The position numbers were made by a program, and so were the translations under genes. This document shows positions 13,694 through 26,858 of a DNA stretch of 64,000 bases, piece after piece; position 1 is the first letter of the stretch; every line of letters begins with the position of its first letter. The notes beneath the pieces are model-generated. The model saw only the letters and a program-made list of their open reading frames with translations, did no database searches and was not told the origin of the DNA. Origin of the DNA: Leclercia adecarboxylata (GTDB lineage: Bacteria; Pseudomonadota; Gammaproteobacteria; Enterobacterales; Enterobacteriaceae). The stretch is taken from assembly GCF_006874705.1 (NCBI RefSeq), contig NZ_CP035382.1, positions 3,410,001 to 3,474,000 of the forward strand, in the 5' to 3' direction.

Positions 13694-15037
13694 GTGAGCA
13701 ACCTGTCGCTCGATTTTTCAGATAATGCGTTTCAACCTCTGGCCGCCCGTATGCGGCCAGAAAATTTAGCGCAGTATATTGGCCAGCAGCATCTGCTGGC
13801 TGCGGGCAAACCCTTGCCGCGCGCCATTGAGGCCGGGCATCTGCACTCCATGATCCTGTGGGGGCCGCCAGGCACCGGTAAAACGACGCTGGCGGAAGTG
13901 ATTGCCCGCTACGCCGATGCCGACGTCGAGCGCATCTCCGCCGTCACCTCGGGAGTGAAAGAGATCCGTGAGGCCATCGAGCGTGCCCGCCAGAACCGTA
14001 ATGCCGGTCGCCGCACCATCCTGTTCGTCGATGAGGTGCACCGTTTCAACAAGAGCCAGCAGGATGCCTTTCTGCCGCACATCGAAGACGGCACCATCAC
14101 CTTTATCGGTGCCACTACCGAAAACCCTTCGTTTGAACTCAACTCCGCACTGTTGTCCCGCGCCCGCGTCTATCTCCTGAAATCGTTAACCACCGAAGAC
14201 ATTGAGCTGGTGCTGACCCAGGCGATGGACGATAAGTCCCGCGGCTACGGCAGCCAGAATATCGTGCTGCCCGACGACACCCGCCGAGCCATTGCCGAAC
14301 TGGTTAACGGGGACGCGCGACGGGCGCTGAATACCCTGGAGATGATGGCCGATATGGCCGAAGCCGACGACAGCGGCAAGCGGGTGCTGCTTCCGGCACT
14401 GCTGACCGAAATCGCCGGCGAACGCAGCGCGCGCTTTGATAACAAAGGCGACCGTTTCTACGACCTGATCTCGGCGCTGCATAAATCGGTGCGCGGCAGC
14501 GCGCCCGATGCCGCGCTCTACTGGTATGCGCGCATTATTACCGCCGGGGGCGATCCGCTGTACGTGGCCCGTCGCTGTCTGGCGATTGCCTCGGAAGATG
14601 TCGGCAATGCCGACCCGCGCGCGATGCAGGTGGCGATCTCCGCCTGGGACTGCTTCACCCGCGTCGGGCCAGCCGAAGGCGAGCGCGCCATTGCCCAGGC
14701 GATTGTCTATCTGGCCTGCGCCCCGAAAAGCAATGCGGTCTATACCGCATTTAAAGCGGCGATGTCCGATGCCCGTGAACGCCCTGATTACGATGTTCCT
14801 GACCACTTACGTAATGCCCCGACAAAGCTGATGAAAGAGATGGGCTATGGTCAGCAATATCGTTACGCACACGACGAGCCCAATGCCTACGCCGCCGGGG
14901 AGGAGTATTTCCCGCAGGAAATGGCACAAACTCGCTATTATCGCCCGACAAACAGAGGCCTTGAGGGCAAGATTGGCGAAAAGCTCACCTGGCTTGCCGG
15001 ACAGGATCAAAATAGCCCTATAAAACGCTACCGTTAG
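13694..15037 (+). CDS. rarA: Replication-associated recombination ATPase RarA (MgsA)
   Basis: 447 residues from a GTG start preceded by AAGAGGCG; E. coli RarA has the same length. It is an AAA+ ATPase of the clamp-loader/Mgs1/WRNIP1 family that works at stalled replication forks and binds SSB. Walker A is GPPGTGKT at 57-64, and the Walker B region is [17 protein letters not shown] (about 108-124). The sensor-1 segment [22 protein letters not shown] follows. The C-terminal tetramerisation domain includes [20 protein letters not shown] and [10 protein letters not shown]. It lies nine bases after lolA, in the conserved order lolA-rarA-serS. Confidence 0.97.
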   Translation: MSNLSLDFSDNAFQPLAARMRPENLAQYIGQQHLLAAGKPLPRAIEAGHLHSMILWGPPGTGKTTLAEVIARYADADVERISAVTSGVKEIREAIERARQNRNAGRRTILFVDEVHRFNKSQQDAFLPHIEDGTITFIGATTENPSFELNSALLSRARVYLLKSLTTEDIELVLTQAMDDKSRGYGSQNIVLPDDTRRAIAELVNGDARRALNTLEMMADMAEADDSGKRVLLPALLTEIAGERSARFDNKGDRFYDLISALHKSVRGSAPDAALYWYARIITAGGDPLYVARRCLAIASEDVGNADPRAMQVAISAWDCFTRVGPAEGERAIAQAIVYLACAPKSNAVYTAFKAAMSDARERPDYDVPDHLRNAPTKLMKEMGYGQQYRYAHDEPNAYAAGEEYFPQEMAQTRYYRPTNRGLEGKIGEKLTWLAGQDQNSPIKRYR

Positions 15038-15071
15038 GGCTATCGTTGCGGTAATGTTGGCAATGTATCTG

Positions 15072-15092
15072 ATGACCGCAGGCTGCGGTCAT
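15072..15092 (+). terminator. Hairpin between rarA and serS
   Basis: A perfect 9-bp stem (ATGACCGCA / TGCGGTCAT, loop GGC) is followed by TTTCCTCC and then a T-run at 15102-15107. It probably ends the lolA-rarA transcript, with moderate strength because of the interrupted U-tract. Confidence 0.55.
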
Positions 15093-15109
15093 TTCCTCCT
15101 ATTTTTTAA

Positions 15110-16423
<1,314 letters not shown>

Positions 16424-16441
16424 TTTGCTTTTACGTAAAAA

Positions 16442-16463
16442 AGCGCCTGCGGGCGCTTTTTTT
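16442..16463 (+). terminator. serS terminator
   Basis: Stem AGCGCC / GGCGCT with loop TGCG (16442-16457) is followed by seven T. It is a classical Rho-independent terminator 18 bases after the serS stop. Confidence 0.9.
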
Positions 16464-16625
16464 ATGCCCCGGTTTTGACATCAGGCAATATCCCCTCCTT
16501 CCAAAGTAGTAATACTTTCCAGGTAGTTAGCATAAACCTCTGTTAACGCAATCACTCATTATATAAATAACTATATAGCGGTGCTGCCGCACATGGAACT
16601 TTGTGAGCAATCAAAGTGAGAGTCT

Positions 16626-19070
16626 ATGAAAATTAAAACGCCTGATGCCTTACTGGCTGCCGAGGTGAGCCGTCGCGGGCTGATGAAAACCACCGCGATT
16701 GGCGGCCTGGCGGTTGCCAGTAGCGCCTTTACTTTGCCTTTTTCTCGCCTGTCGTCGGCGGCTGAAGCCATCGCCGCCGTTAAGCCGTATGAAAAGGTGG
16801 TCTGGAGCGCCTGTACGGTGAACTGCGGTAGCCGCTGTCCGCTGCGGATGCATGTTATCGACGGCGAGATCAAATACGTCGAGACCGACAATACCGGGGA
16901 TGATCACTACGAGGGGCTACACCAGGTGCGCGCCTGTCTGCGTGGCCGTTCCATGCGCCGCCGCGTCTATAACCCGGACCGCCTGAAATACCCGATGAAA
17001 CGTGTCGGCAAGCGCGGGGAAGGCAAATTCGAGCGTATCAGCTGGGACGAGGCCTTCGACACCATCGCCAGTAATATGCAGCGCCTGATTAAAGACTACG
17101 GCAACGAGTCTATCTACCTTAACTACGGCACCGGCACCCTCGGCGGGACCCTGACCCGCTCCTGGCCGCCGGGCAAAACGTTGATTGCCCGCCTGATGAA
17201 CTGCTGCGGAGGCTATCTCAACCATTACGGTGACTACTCCACCGCGCAGATTGCCGCAGGTCTTAATTACACCTACGGCGGCTGGGCCGATGGCAACAGC
17301 CCGTCGGATATCGAAAACAGCCAGCTCGTCGTATTGTTCGGCAACAACCCCGGTGAAACGCGCATGAGCGGCGGCGGGGTGACTTACTACATCGAACAGG
17401 CGCGGCAAAAATCGAACGCCCGGATGATCGTCATCGACCCACGCTATACCGACACCGGGGCAGGGCGCGAGGATGAGTGGATCCCGATCCGCCCGGGAAC
17501 CGATGCGGCGCTGATCTCTGCCCTGGCCTGGGTGATGATCAACGAGGACCTCGTCGATCGGCCATTCCTCGATAAATACTGCGTTGGCTACGACGAAAAA
17601 ACGCTGCCGGAAGGCGCCCCGGCGAACGGCCACTATAAAGCTTATATTCTCGGTCAGGGCAATGACGGGATCGCCAAAACTCCGGCCTGGGCTGCGGCCA
17701 TTACCGGTATTCCCGAGGCGCGTATTGTTAAGCTGGCGCGTGAAATCGCCGGGGCGAAACCGGCCTTTATCTCCCAGGGCTGGGGCCCGCAGCGCCATGC
17801 CAACGGCGAGCTGGTATCCCGTGCCATCGCCATGCTGGCGATTTTGACCGGCAACGTGGGGATCAATGGCGGCAACAGCGGGGCGCGCGAAGGCTCGTAC
17901 TCTCTGCCGTTTGTGCGCATGCCGACCCTGGAAAATCCGGTTCAGACCAGTATTTCGATGTTTATGTGGACCGACGCCATCGAGCGCGGCCCGGAGATGA
18001 CCGCCACCCGTGACGGGGTGCGCGGCAAAGAAAAGCTCGACGTGCCGATCAAGATGATCTGGAACTATGCCGGCAACTGTCTGATCAACCAGCACTCCCA
18101 GATCAACCGCACCCACGACATTCTGCAGGACGACAAAAAATGCGAGCTGATTGTGGTGGTGGATTGTCATATGACCTCGTCGGCGAAGTACGCCGATATT
18201 CTGCTGCCTGACTGCACCGCCTCTGAGCAGATGGATTTCGCCCTGGATGCCTCATGCGGCAACATGTCGTACGTGATTTTTGCCGACCAGGCGATTAAAC
18301 CGCGTTTTGAGTGCAAAACCATCTATGAGATGACCACCGCGCTGGCAAAACGCATGGGCGTTGAGCAGCAGTTCACCGAAGGCCGCACCCAGGAAGGGTG
18401 GATGCGCCATCTGTATGAGCAGTCGCGCCAGGCCATTCCTGAGTTGCCGCCGTTTGATGAGTTCCGTCAGCAGGGCATGTTCAAGCAGCGCGACCCGGAA
18501 GGGCATCACGTGGCCTATAAAGCCTTCCGCGCCGATCCAGCCGCCAATCCGCTGACTACCCCGTCAGGCAAAATCGAGATCTACTCTGCCCAACTGGCGC
18601 AGATTGCCGCGACCTGGGAGCTGGAGCAGGGCGATGTGATCCATCCGCTCCCGGTTTACAGCCCGGGCTTTGAGAACTACGACGATCCGCAGAGCAAAGA
18701 TTTCCCGCTGCAGCTGACCGGTTTCCACTACAAAGCGCGAACGCACTCCACCTACGGCAACGTTGATGTCCTGAAAGCGGCCTGCCGTCAGGAGATCTGG
18801 ATCAACCCGCTGGATGCACAGCGGCGCGGAATTGCCAACGGCGACCGGGTGCGGATCTTCAACGGACGCGGTGAAGTGCATATCGAAGCCAAAGTCACGC
18901 CGCGCATCCTGCCGGGTGTGGTGGCGCTAGGCGAAGGAGCCTGGTACAACCCCGATGCGAACCGTATCGATCAGGCGGGCTGCATTAACGTGCTGACCAC
19001 CCAACGCCCGTCGCCGCTGGCGAAAGGCAACCCGTCTCACAGTAACCTTGTTCAGGTTGAAAAGGCGTAA
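16626..19070 (+). CDS. dmsA: Dimethyl sulfoxide reductase, molybdopterin catalytic subunit A
   Basis: 814 residues, the E. coli DmsA length. It reduces DMSO and N-oxides in anaerobic respiration, using bis-MGD molybdenum and an FS0 iron-sulfur cluster on the outer face of the inner membrane. A Tat signal is present at the N-terminus (SRRGLMKTTAIGGLAVASSA). The FS0 region is CTVNCGSRCPLRM with a later Cys in RACLRGRSMRRR. The molybdopterin oxidoreductase core includes GGYLNHYGDYSTAQIAAGL, and the C-terminal dinucleotide-binding domain ends in NPSHSNLVQVEKA. It heads dmsABC: dmsB starts ten bases later. Anaerobic FNR control is expected from E. coli, but I could not place a convincing site here. 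Confidence 0.97.
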   Translation: MKIKTPDALLAAEVSRRGLMKTTAIGGLAVASSAFTLPFSRLSSAAEAIAAVKPYEKVVWSACTVNCGSRCPLRMHVIDGEIKYVETDNTGDDHYEGLHQVRACLRGRSMRRRVYNPDRLKYPMKRVGKRGEGKFERISWDEAFDTIASNMQRLIKDYGNESIYLNYGTGTLGGTLTRSWPPGKTLIARLMNCCGGYLNHYGDYSTAQIAAGLNYTYGGWADGNSPSDIENSQLVVLFGNNPGETRMSGGGVTYYIEQARQKSNARMIVIDPRYTDTGAGREDEWIPIRPGTDAALISALAWVMINEDLVDRPFLDKYCVGYDEKTLPEGAPANGHYKAYILGQGNDGIAKTPAWAAAITGIPEARIVKLAREIAGAKPAFISQGWGPQRHANGELVSRAIAMLAILTGNVGINGGNSGAREGSYSLPFVRMPTLENPVQTSISMFMWTDAIERGPEMTATRDGVRGKEKLDVPIKMIWNYAGNCLINQHSQINRTHDILQDDKKCELIVVVDCHMTSSAKYADILLPDCTASEQMDFALDASCGNMSYVIFADQAIKPRFECKTIYEMTTALAKRMGVEQQFTEGRTQEGWMRHLYEQSRQAIPELPPFDEFRQQGMFKQRDPEGHHVAYKAFRADPAANPLTTPSGKIEIYSAQLAQIAATWELEQGDVIHPLPVYSPGFENYDDPQSKDFPLQLTGFHYKARTHSTYGNVDVLKAACRQEIWINPLDAQRRGIANGDRVRIFNGRGEVHIEAKVTPRILPGVVALGEGAWYNPDANRIDQAGCINVLTTQRPSPLAKGNPSHSNLVQVEKA

Positions 19071-19080
19071 GGAGTAGCCG

Positions 19081-19698
19081 ATGACCACTCAGTATGGATT
19101 TTTTATTGATTCCAGCCGCTGCACCGGGTGCAAAACCTGCGAGCTGGCGTGCAAGGATTACAAGGACCTGACCCCGGACGTCAGCTTCCGCCGCATCTAC
19201 GAGTACGCGGGCGGCGACTGGCAGGAGGACAACGGGGTCTGGCATCAGAACGTGTTTGCCTACTACCTCTCCATCGCCTGCAACCACTGCGAGGATCCGG
19301 CCTGCACCAAAGTCTGCCCCAGCGGGGCGATGCACAAGCGCGACGACGGCTTTGTGGTGGTGGACGAAGATGTCTGCATCGGGTGTCGCTACTGCCATAT
19401 GGCCTGCCCGTACGGCGCCCCGCAGTACAACGCCGCCAAAGGGCATATGACCAAGTGCGACGGCTGCCATGAGCGCGTGGCGGAGGGCTACAAGCCGATC
19501 TGCGTCGAATCCTGCCCGCTGCGGGCGCTGGACTTCGGCCCGATTGAGGAGCTGCGTAAGAAGCACGGCAAGCTGGCTGCCGTGGCCCCGCTGCCGTCGG
19601 CGCACTTCACGAAGCCGAGTATCGTCATTAAACCCAATGCCAACAGCCGACCCACGGGTGATACCACCGGCTACCTGGCCAATCCGAAGGAGGTGTGA
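19081..19698 (+). CDS. dmsB: Dimethyl sulfoxide reductase, iron-sulfur subunit B
   Basis: 205 residues, typical for DmsB. It carries four [4Fe-4S] clusters that pass electrons from menaquinol at DmsC to DmsA. The four cysteine groups are easy to see: CTGCKTCELAC (from residue 15), CNHCEDPACTKVCP, CIGCRYCHMACP, and CDGCHERVAEGYKPICVESC. It has no signal peptide of its own, as expected for export in complex with the Tat substrate DmsA. It sits between dmsA and dmsC. The dmsC ATG follows its TGA by one base. Confidence 0.97.
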   Translation: MTTQYGFFIDSSRCTGCKTCELACKDYKDLTPDVSFRRIYEYAGGDWQEDNGVWHQNVFAYYLSIACNHCEDPACTKVCPSGAMHKRDDGFVVVDEDVCIGCRYCHMACPYGAPQYNAAKGHMTKCDGCHERVAEGYKPICVESCPLRALDFGPIEELRKKHGKLAAVAPLPSAHFTKPSIVIKPNANSRPTGDTTGYLANPKEV

Positions 19699-19699
19699 G

Positions 19700-20563
19700 A
19701 TGGGAAACGGATGGCATGAATGGCCGTTAATGATTTTTACGGTTTTCGGACAGTGTGTGGCGGGCGGTTTTATCGTCCTCGCCCTGGCGTTGTTAAAAGG
19801 CGAACTGAACAGGGAGCAACAGCAGCGGCTGGTGCTGAGTATGTTTGGTCTGTGGGTGCTGATGGGGATCGGGTTTATCGCCTCCACCCTGCACCTCGGT
19901 TCACCCATGCGCGCGTTCAACTCCCTGAACCGCGTGGGCGCGTCTTCACTTAGCAACGAGATCGCCAGCGGGGCGCTCTTCTTTGCTGTCGGCGGGCTGG
20001 GCTGGCTGCTTGCAGTCGTGAAAAAACTACCGGTAGCGTTACGCAATCTGTGGCTGATCGCAACTATGGTGCTGGGCGTGGTCTTCGTCTGGATGATGGT
20101 GCGGGTCTATAACACCATTGATACGGTGCCGACCTGGTACAGCGTCTGGACGCCAATGAGTTTCTTCCTGACCATGTTTATCGGCGGGCCGCTGCTGGGC
20201 TTCCTGCTCCTGCGGGTGGCGGGCGTCGATGGCTGGGCGATGCGTTTACTGCCTGCCGTGTCGCTACTGGCGCTGGCGGTAAGTACGGTGGTGGCCCTGA
20301 TGCAGGGCGCGGAGCTGGCGACGATCCACAGCGCCATTCAGCAGGCCTCGGCCCTTGTGCCTGATTACGGCTCGCTGATGGCCTGGCGTGTGGTGCTGCT
20401 GGCGGCGGCGCTGGTGTGCTGGATCGTGCCGCAGCTGAAAGGCTATCAGCCTGCGCTCCCGCTGTTGTCGCTGGCATTTGTGCTGCTGCTGGCAGGTGAA
20501 TTGATTGGACGTGGAGTGTTTTACGGTCTGCATATGACCGTTGGAATGGCCATCGCCAGTTAG
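19700..20563 (+). CDS. dmsC: Dimethyl sulfoxide reductase, membrane anchor subunit C
   Basis: 287 residues from the ATG at 19700 (MGNGWHEWPLMIFTVFGQCV), matching E. coli DmsC. The same frame is open further upstream inside dmsB, but the conserved start has a strong AAGGAGGTG ribosome-binding site within the end of dmsB. DmsC is an eight-helix inner-membrane protein that oxidises menaquinol and anchors DmsAB. Hydrophobic segments are regularly spaced from residue 9 to the end (VFYGLHMTVGMAIAS). It is the last gene of dmsABC and is followed by a terminator 18 bases later. Confidence 0.96.
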   Translation: MGNGWHEWPLMIFTVFGQCVAGGFIVLALALLKGELNREQQQRLVLSMFGLWVLMGIGFIASTLHLGSPMRAFNSLNRVGASSLSNEIASGALFFAVGGLGWLLAVVKKLPVALRNLWLIATMVLGVVFVWMMVRVYNTIDTVPTWYSVWTPMSFFLTMFIGGPLLGFLLLRVAGVDGWAMRLLPAVSLLALAVSTVVALMQGAELATIHSAIQQASALVPDYGSLMAWRVVLLAAALVCWIVPQLKGYQPALPLLSLAFVLLLAGELIGRGVFYGLHMTVGMAIAS

Positions 20564-20581
20564 CGCTGATTATTGTTATAT

Positions 20582-20615
20582 AAAGCCGGGACTTAGTGCC
20601 CGGCTTTTCTTTTTT
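20582..20615 (+). terminator. dmsABC operon terminator
   Basis: A 9-bp stem AAAGCCGGG / CCCGGCTTT with an 8-base loop is followed by TCTTTTTTC. It ends the dms operon, 18 bases after dmsC. Confidence 0.88.
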
Positions 20616-20837
20616 CAATCATGAAATTTTTCAACTGTCGTTTGGTTTTAATTTTGGCCTTAAATAAACAAAAACAAACACATAATTATTATCGATAGCA
20701 GACTTTGCATTAGCAGGATGAGTTTTTTCAATCGACAGAGAACATATTGTGCGTGCGGCCCGATCGGGTGGATTGACTTTGTTTTTGCCAGTGGCATGAT
20801 GCGCACGAAATCTGAACTTCCTCACGGTTTTTAATCC

Positions 20838-21986
20838 ATGTCGATCTATACCCGGCCAGTGCTCCTGTTGCTCTGTGGCCTGCTTTTGCTGACCCTCGCG
20901 ATCGCGGTGTTAAACACGCTCGTCCCGCTGTGGCTCGCCCATGAAAACTTACCGACCTGGCAGGTGGGTATGGTCAGCTCGTCCTTTTTTACCGGTAATT
21001 TGCTGGGCACCCTGATGACGGGAAGCCTGATTAAACGCTTTGGTTTTAACCGCAGCTATTATCTGGCGTCGCTGATTTTTGCCGTCGGCTGTGCCGGGTT
21101 AGGGCTGATGGTCGGCTTCTGGAGCTGGATGGTCTGGCGCTTTATTGCGGGCGTCGGCTGCGCCATGATCTGGGTGGTAGTGGAAAGCGCCCTGATGTGC
21201 AGCGGTACTTCCCGCAACCGTGGCCGTCTGCTGGCAGCCTATATGATGGTCTATTATGTCGGCACCGTGCTGGGACAACTGATGGTCAGCAAACTGCCAA
21301 CCGACCTGATGAGCGTCCTGCCGTGGGTAACCGGCATGGTGCTGGCCGCGATCCTGCCACTGCTCTTTACGCGCATTGTGAACCAGAGCAGTGAGCATCA
21401 GGAAGCGACCCATATCTGGCCGATGCTGAGACTGCGTCATGCGCGTCTCGGAGTGAACGGCTGCATTATCTCCGGGATTGTGCTCGGCTCGCTCTATGGT
21501 CTGATGCCGCTCTATCTGAATCATCAGGGCGTCAGTGATTCCGGGATCGGTTTCTGGATGGCAGTGATGGTCAGCGCCGGCATTATCGGGCAGTGGCCGG
21601 TTGGCCGTCTTGCTGACCGCTTTGGGCGCCTGCTGGTGCTGCGCGTTCAGGTCTTTGTGGTGATCATGGGCTGTCTTGCCATGCTGAGTAATGCCGCTAT
21701 GGCACCGGCACTGTTTATTCTGGGCGCGGCGGGCTTCACCCTCTATCCGGTAGCGATGGCCTGGGCCTGTGAGAAGGTTGAACATCATCAGCTGGTGGCC
21801 ATGAACCAGGCGCTGCTGCTGAGCTATACCATCGGCAGTTTGCTGGGCCCGACTTTTACCGCCATGCTGATGCAGAACTATTCCGACAATCTGCTGTTTA
21901 TCATGATCGCCAGCGTGTCATTTATTTATCTGCTCATGCTGCTGCGTAAAGCGGGCGAACATCCTACACCGGTGGCTCATGCCTGA
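20838..21986 (+). CDS. ycaD: MFS transporter YcaD
   Basis: 382 residues, the same as E. coli YcaD. It is an inner-membrane major facilitator with about twelve hydrophobic segments. The first is [21 protein letters not shown] near residue 8, the central loop is hydrophilic ([15 protein letters not shown]), and the second half begins [19 protein letters not shown]. The MFS loop 2-3 signature appears as [14 protein letters not shown] and its repeat as [14 protein letters not shown]. No substrate is established for the family as far as I know. In E. coli ycaC lies between dms and ycaD; here there is none. A strong terminator follows immediately after the stop. Confidence 0.93.
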   Translation: MSIYTRPVLLLLCGLLLLTLAIAVLNTLVPLWLAHENLPTWQVGMVSSSFFTGNLLGTLMTGSLIKRFGFNRSYYLASLIFAVGCAGLGLMVGFWSWMVWRFIAGVGCAMIWVVVESALMCSGTSRNRGRLLAAYMMVYYVGTVLGQLMVSKLPTDLMSVLPWVTGMVLAAILPLLFTRIVNQSSEHQEATHIWPMLRLRHARLGVNGCIISGIVLGSLYGLMPLYLNHQGVSDSGIGFWMAVMVSAGIIGQWPVGRLADRFGRLLVLRVQVFVVIMGCLAMLSNAAMAPALFILGAAGFTLYPVAMAWACEKVEHHQLVAMNQALLLSYTIGSLLGPTFTAMLMQNYSDNLLFIMIASVSFIYLLMLLRKAGEHPTPVAHA

Positions 21987-21990
21987 GTAA

Positions 21991-22019
21991 AAAAAAGCCT
22001 GTCGATGACAGGCTTTTTT
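21991..22019 (+). terminator. ycaD terminator
   Basis: Stem AGCCTGTC / GACAGGCT with loop GAT, flanked by six A and six T. It begins five bases after the ycaD stop and may work in both directions. Confidence 0.9.
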
Positions 22020-22109
22020 GTCTCTGTCACATATAAGAGTTTTACGCATTGTTTGTTTATTGCCTGAGGCGATAATTCAGAGGCGTTCTACCACTAAAAG
22101 GCAGCCATT

Positions 22110-22628
22110 ATGTCTACTCGTCGTTTTACCACTACAGCGCTGGCAGTAGTATTGTCTTTAACCTTTGCAACTGCACCTGCTATGGCCAATCCGGGAAATG
22201 GAAATGGAAATGGAAATGGCCATGGTAATGGGCAAGGTAATAGCGGCAATCATGGCAACGGTAATTCCGGTAAAGGGAATACCGGTAACCAGGACCACAA
22301 ACAAAATAACGGTCACCAGAATCAAGGCAAATCAAATAAAAGCGTCAAAGACGACGTCGATGCCCGCGTCAGTTACGACCATGCCCGGCATCTGGCGTTG
22401 AATTATGGTTTAACGGGTTATGATTCCCTGCCGCCGGGGATTGCGAAAAACCTCGCGCGCGGTAAACCACTGCCTCCGGGTATCGCCAAAAAGACCGTAC
22501 CAGCGTCAATGTTAGGTCAATTACCCTCTTATCCTGGCTATGAATGGCGGGTGGTCGGGAGGGATCTGGTCTTAATTGCGTTGAGTACGGCGATTGTGAC
22601 CACCATTATTAATGGCGTCTTTGACTAG
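22110..22628 (+). CDS. Secreted Gly/Asn-rich RcnB/CigR-like protein
   Basis: 172 residues. Residues 1-26 are a Sec signal peptide (cleavage after APAMA). Residues about 27-75 are a low-complexity Gly/Asn tract (GNGNGNGNGHGNGQGNSGN and onward) turning into a polar Gln/Lys/His stretch. The C-terminal part has a duplicated LPPGIAK motif (DSLPPGIAKNLARGKPLPPG), typical of the RcnB/CigR family, then a YEWRVVGRDLVLIALSTA segment and a hydrophobic C-terminus that may contact the membrane. Salmonella CigR is known as an anti-virulence regulator and RcnB as a periplasmic nickel/cobalt factor. Which role applies here is unknown. E. coli lacks a gene at this point. It looks monocistronic, with a bidirectional terminator after it. 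Confidence 0.8.
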   Translation: MSTRRFTTTALAVVLSLTFATAPAMANPGNGNGNGNGHGNGQGNSGNHGNGNSGKGNTGNQDHKQNNGHQNQGKSNKSVKDDVDARVSYDHARHLALNYGLTGYDSLPPGIAKNLARGKPLPPGIAKKTVPASMLGQLPSYPGYEWRVVGRDLVLIALSTAIVTTIINGVFD

Positions 22629-22634
22629 TAAATA

Positions 22635-22660
22635 AAAAGCCCGGTGAAAACCGGGCTTTT
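22635..22660. terminator. Bidirectional terminator between convergent CigR-like gene and pflA
   Basis: An 11-bp perfect stem (AAAAGCCCGGT / ACCGGGCTTTT) with a GAAA tetraloop. A-tracts and T-tracts on both sides let it end both the rightward secreted-protein gene and leftward pflA. Confidence 0.9.
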
Positions 22661-22662
22661 TA

Positions 22663-23403
22663 TTAATACATGACCTTGTGACCATACTGCTCCAGAATGC
22701 CTTTTACGCGTTCCATGGTCTCTTTTTTCGGTGGTTTAACGCCATCCAGCTTGTACTCTTCACCCATCGCCACCCATTTATGTTTGCCCAGCTCGTGATA
22801 CGGCAGCAGCTCAATTTTCTCAACGTTGCCCATATCACGCGTGAACTCACCCAGACGGTGGGCAGAGTCGTCATCATCTGACCAGCCCGGCACCACAACA
22901 TAACGGATCCAGGTTTTGATGCCTTTGGCTGAGATGTATTTTGCGAACTCTAAAGTGCGATGGTTAGAGACGCCGACCAGATTCTGGTGGATTTCGTCAT
23001 TCATCTGCTTGAGATCCAGCATTACCAGGTCGGTCACTTCCAGCAGTTCATCAATCACCGGATCGTAACGACGGACAAAGCCGTTGGTATCCAGACAGGT
23101 GTGAATGCTCTCTTTATGGCAGGCGCGGAACCAGTCGCGGACAAACTCGGCCTGCAGGATCGCTTCCCCGCCGGACGCGGTCACGCCGCCGCCGGAAGCG
23201 TTCATAAAGTGGCGATAGGTCACCACCTCTTTCATTAATTCATCAACGGTGACTTCTTTGCCGCCGTGAGTATCCCAGGTATCACGGTTATGGCAGTACA
23301 GGCAGCGCATCAGGCAACCCTGGAAGAAGGTGATAAAGCGGATGCCTGGGCCATCGACGGTGCCACAGGACTCAAAGGAGTGAATGCGACCAATAGTTGA
23401 CAT
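22663..23403 (-). CDS. pflA: Pyruvate formate-lyase activating enzyme (radical SAM)
   Basis: 246 residues from the ATG at 23403 ([20 protein letters not shown]), equal to E. coli PflA. An extended frame to 23514 is open but is not conserved. It is a radical SAM enzyme that abstracts hydrogen from the glycine of PflB to make the active glycyl radical under anaerobic conditions. The [4Fe-4S] cluster motif CLMRCLYC is at residues 30-37, and the SAM-binding GGE motif is in [10 protein letters not shown]. It lies 203 bases after pflB on the same strand. A terminator-like hairpin is in that gap, and a promoter of its own is likely. Confidence 0.97.
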   Translation of the reverse strand: MSTIGRIHSFESCGTVDGPGIRFITFFQGCLMRCLYCHNRDTWDTHGGKEVTVDELMKEVVTYRHFMNASGGGVTASGGEAILQAEFVRDWFRACHKESIHTCLDTNGFVRRYDPVIDELLEVTDLVMLDLKQMNDEIHQNLVGVSNHRTLEFAKYISAKGIKTWIRYVVVPGWSDDDDSAHRLGEFTRDMGNVEKIELLPYHELGKHKWVAMGEEYKLDGVKPPKKETMERVKGILEQYGHKVMY

Positions 23404-23540
23404 TGCGGTGATATCTCCAGATTCGGCCCGTCCGGGGCCTGTGTATGCGCACAACTCAAGCGGCTGTGTCGAGTCTGTTTTGGCTGTTATCCATTTATTA
23501 TAGATAGCGGGCAAAAGAGACTGTGGTGCGGGAGGTGTTA

Positions 23541-23566
23541 AAAAGGCCCCACTTGCGTGGAGCCTT
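23541..23566 (-). terminator. pflB terminator or attenuator before pflA
   Basis: On the minus strand a 9-bp stem (AGGCTCCAC / GTGGGGCCT, one wobble) with loop GCAA is followed by TTTT. It lies 41 bases after the pflB stop. Confidence 0.8.
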
Positions 23567-23606
23567 TATTGTACGCGTTTTACGGCGTGATTTCAGTCAA
23601 AACCAC

Positions 23607-25889
<2,283 letters not shown>

Positions 25890-25940
25890 GTAACACCTAC
25901 CTTCTTAAGTGGATTTTTTATTTACTGCCTGAGAAAACCA

Positions 25941-26798
25941 TTAATGATGGTTATCGCCACGCAGGTAAATGACCCAGTATGTCAACCCAACCAACAGACC
26001 ACCGCCAATAATGTTCCCGATTGTGACTGGGATCAGGTTATCAGTGATGAAGTTCATAACGGTCAGATGAGAGAAACTTTCCGGGCTGGAACCTACTGCG
26101 GTCCAGAACTCCGGGCTGGCAAAATCACGGATTACAATACCCAGAGGTATCATAAACATGTTTGCAATACTGTGTTCAAAGCCGCTGGCAACGAACATGG
26201 CGACTGGCAGAACCATGATCATGGCTTTGTCCATCAGGCTGCGTCCGGAGTAGCTCATCCAGACGGCCAGGCAGACCATCAGGTTGGCGAGAATGCCAAG
26301 CGCAACGGCTTCAATAAATGTGTGATGTACTTTGTGGTCGGCGGTTTGCAGGACGTTAAGCCCCCACGCGCCGTTGGCGGTCATATATTCACCCGACAAC
26401 CACATCAACAGGACAAACAGCAGGCAACCAATCAGGTTTCCAACATAAACGTTGAGCCAGTTTTTTGCCAGTTGGCCCCAGGTGATCTTACCGCTGGCTT
26501 TCGCGACGACGATAAGAACCGTTGAGGTAAAGAGGTCAGCGCCGCAGATAACGCACAGGATCAGACCCAGTGAGAAACAGATGCCGCCGATCAGCTTAGC
26601 GATACCGAAAGGCATCCCGGCAGTACCGGTGGTGGCGGTGATATAGAAAACAAAGGCAATGGAGATGAACACCCCGGCAGTGATGGCCAGGAAGAACGTC
26701 GTCATCGGTTGTTTCGTTGCTTTATAGACACCCGCTTCTTCGGCAACTTTCGCCATTGCAGCTGGGAGTAAAAGATCAAAAGGGTTGTCAGCTTTCAC
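25941..26798 (-). CDS. focA: Formate channel FocA
   Basis: 285 residues from a GTG start at 26798 (VKADNPFDLLLPAAMAKVAEEAG). E. coli FocA has 285 residues and starts at the same place, although an upstream frame reaches 26840. FocA is a pentameric formate/nitrite-type channel in the inner membrane that exports or imports formate depending on pH. Six membrane segments run from about residue 30 to 280. The conserved TVLIVVAKASGKITWGQLAKNW segment includes the omega-loop region, and the pore histidine lies in VASGFEHSIANMF. It is first in the focA-pflB operon. Confidence 0.97.
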   Translation of the reverse strand: MKADNPFDLLLPAAMAKVAEEAGVYKATKQPMTTFFLAITAGVFISIAFVFYITATTGTAGMPFGIAKLIGGICFSLGLILCVICGADLFTSTVLIVVAKASGKITWGQLAKNWLNVYVGNLIGCLLFVLLMWLSGEYMTANGAWGLNVLQTADHKVHHTFIEAVALGILANLMVCLAVWMSYSGRSLMDKAMIMVLPVAMFVASGFEHSIANMFMIPLGIVIRDFASPEFWTAVGSSPESFSHLTVMNFITDNLIPVTIGNIIGGGLLVGLTYWVIYLRGDNHH

Positions 26799-26858
26799 AC
26801 TAACTCTCTCTTTATTAAGTCGGCGACGAGATACTAACAAAGCATTATAGAAGAGAAA

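Noticed and set aside
16601..16614. FNR-like sequence TTGTGAGCAATCAA before dmsA
   Set aside because: It lies only 12 bases before the dmsA start, downstream of any workable promoter, and matches the consensus at just eight of ten positions. It is more likely part of the translation start region.
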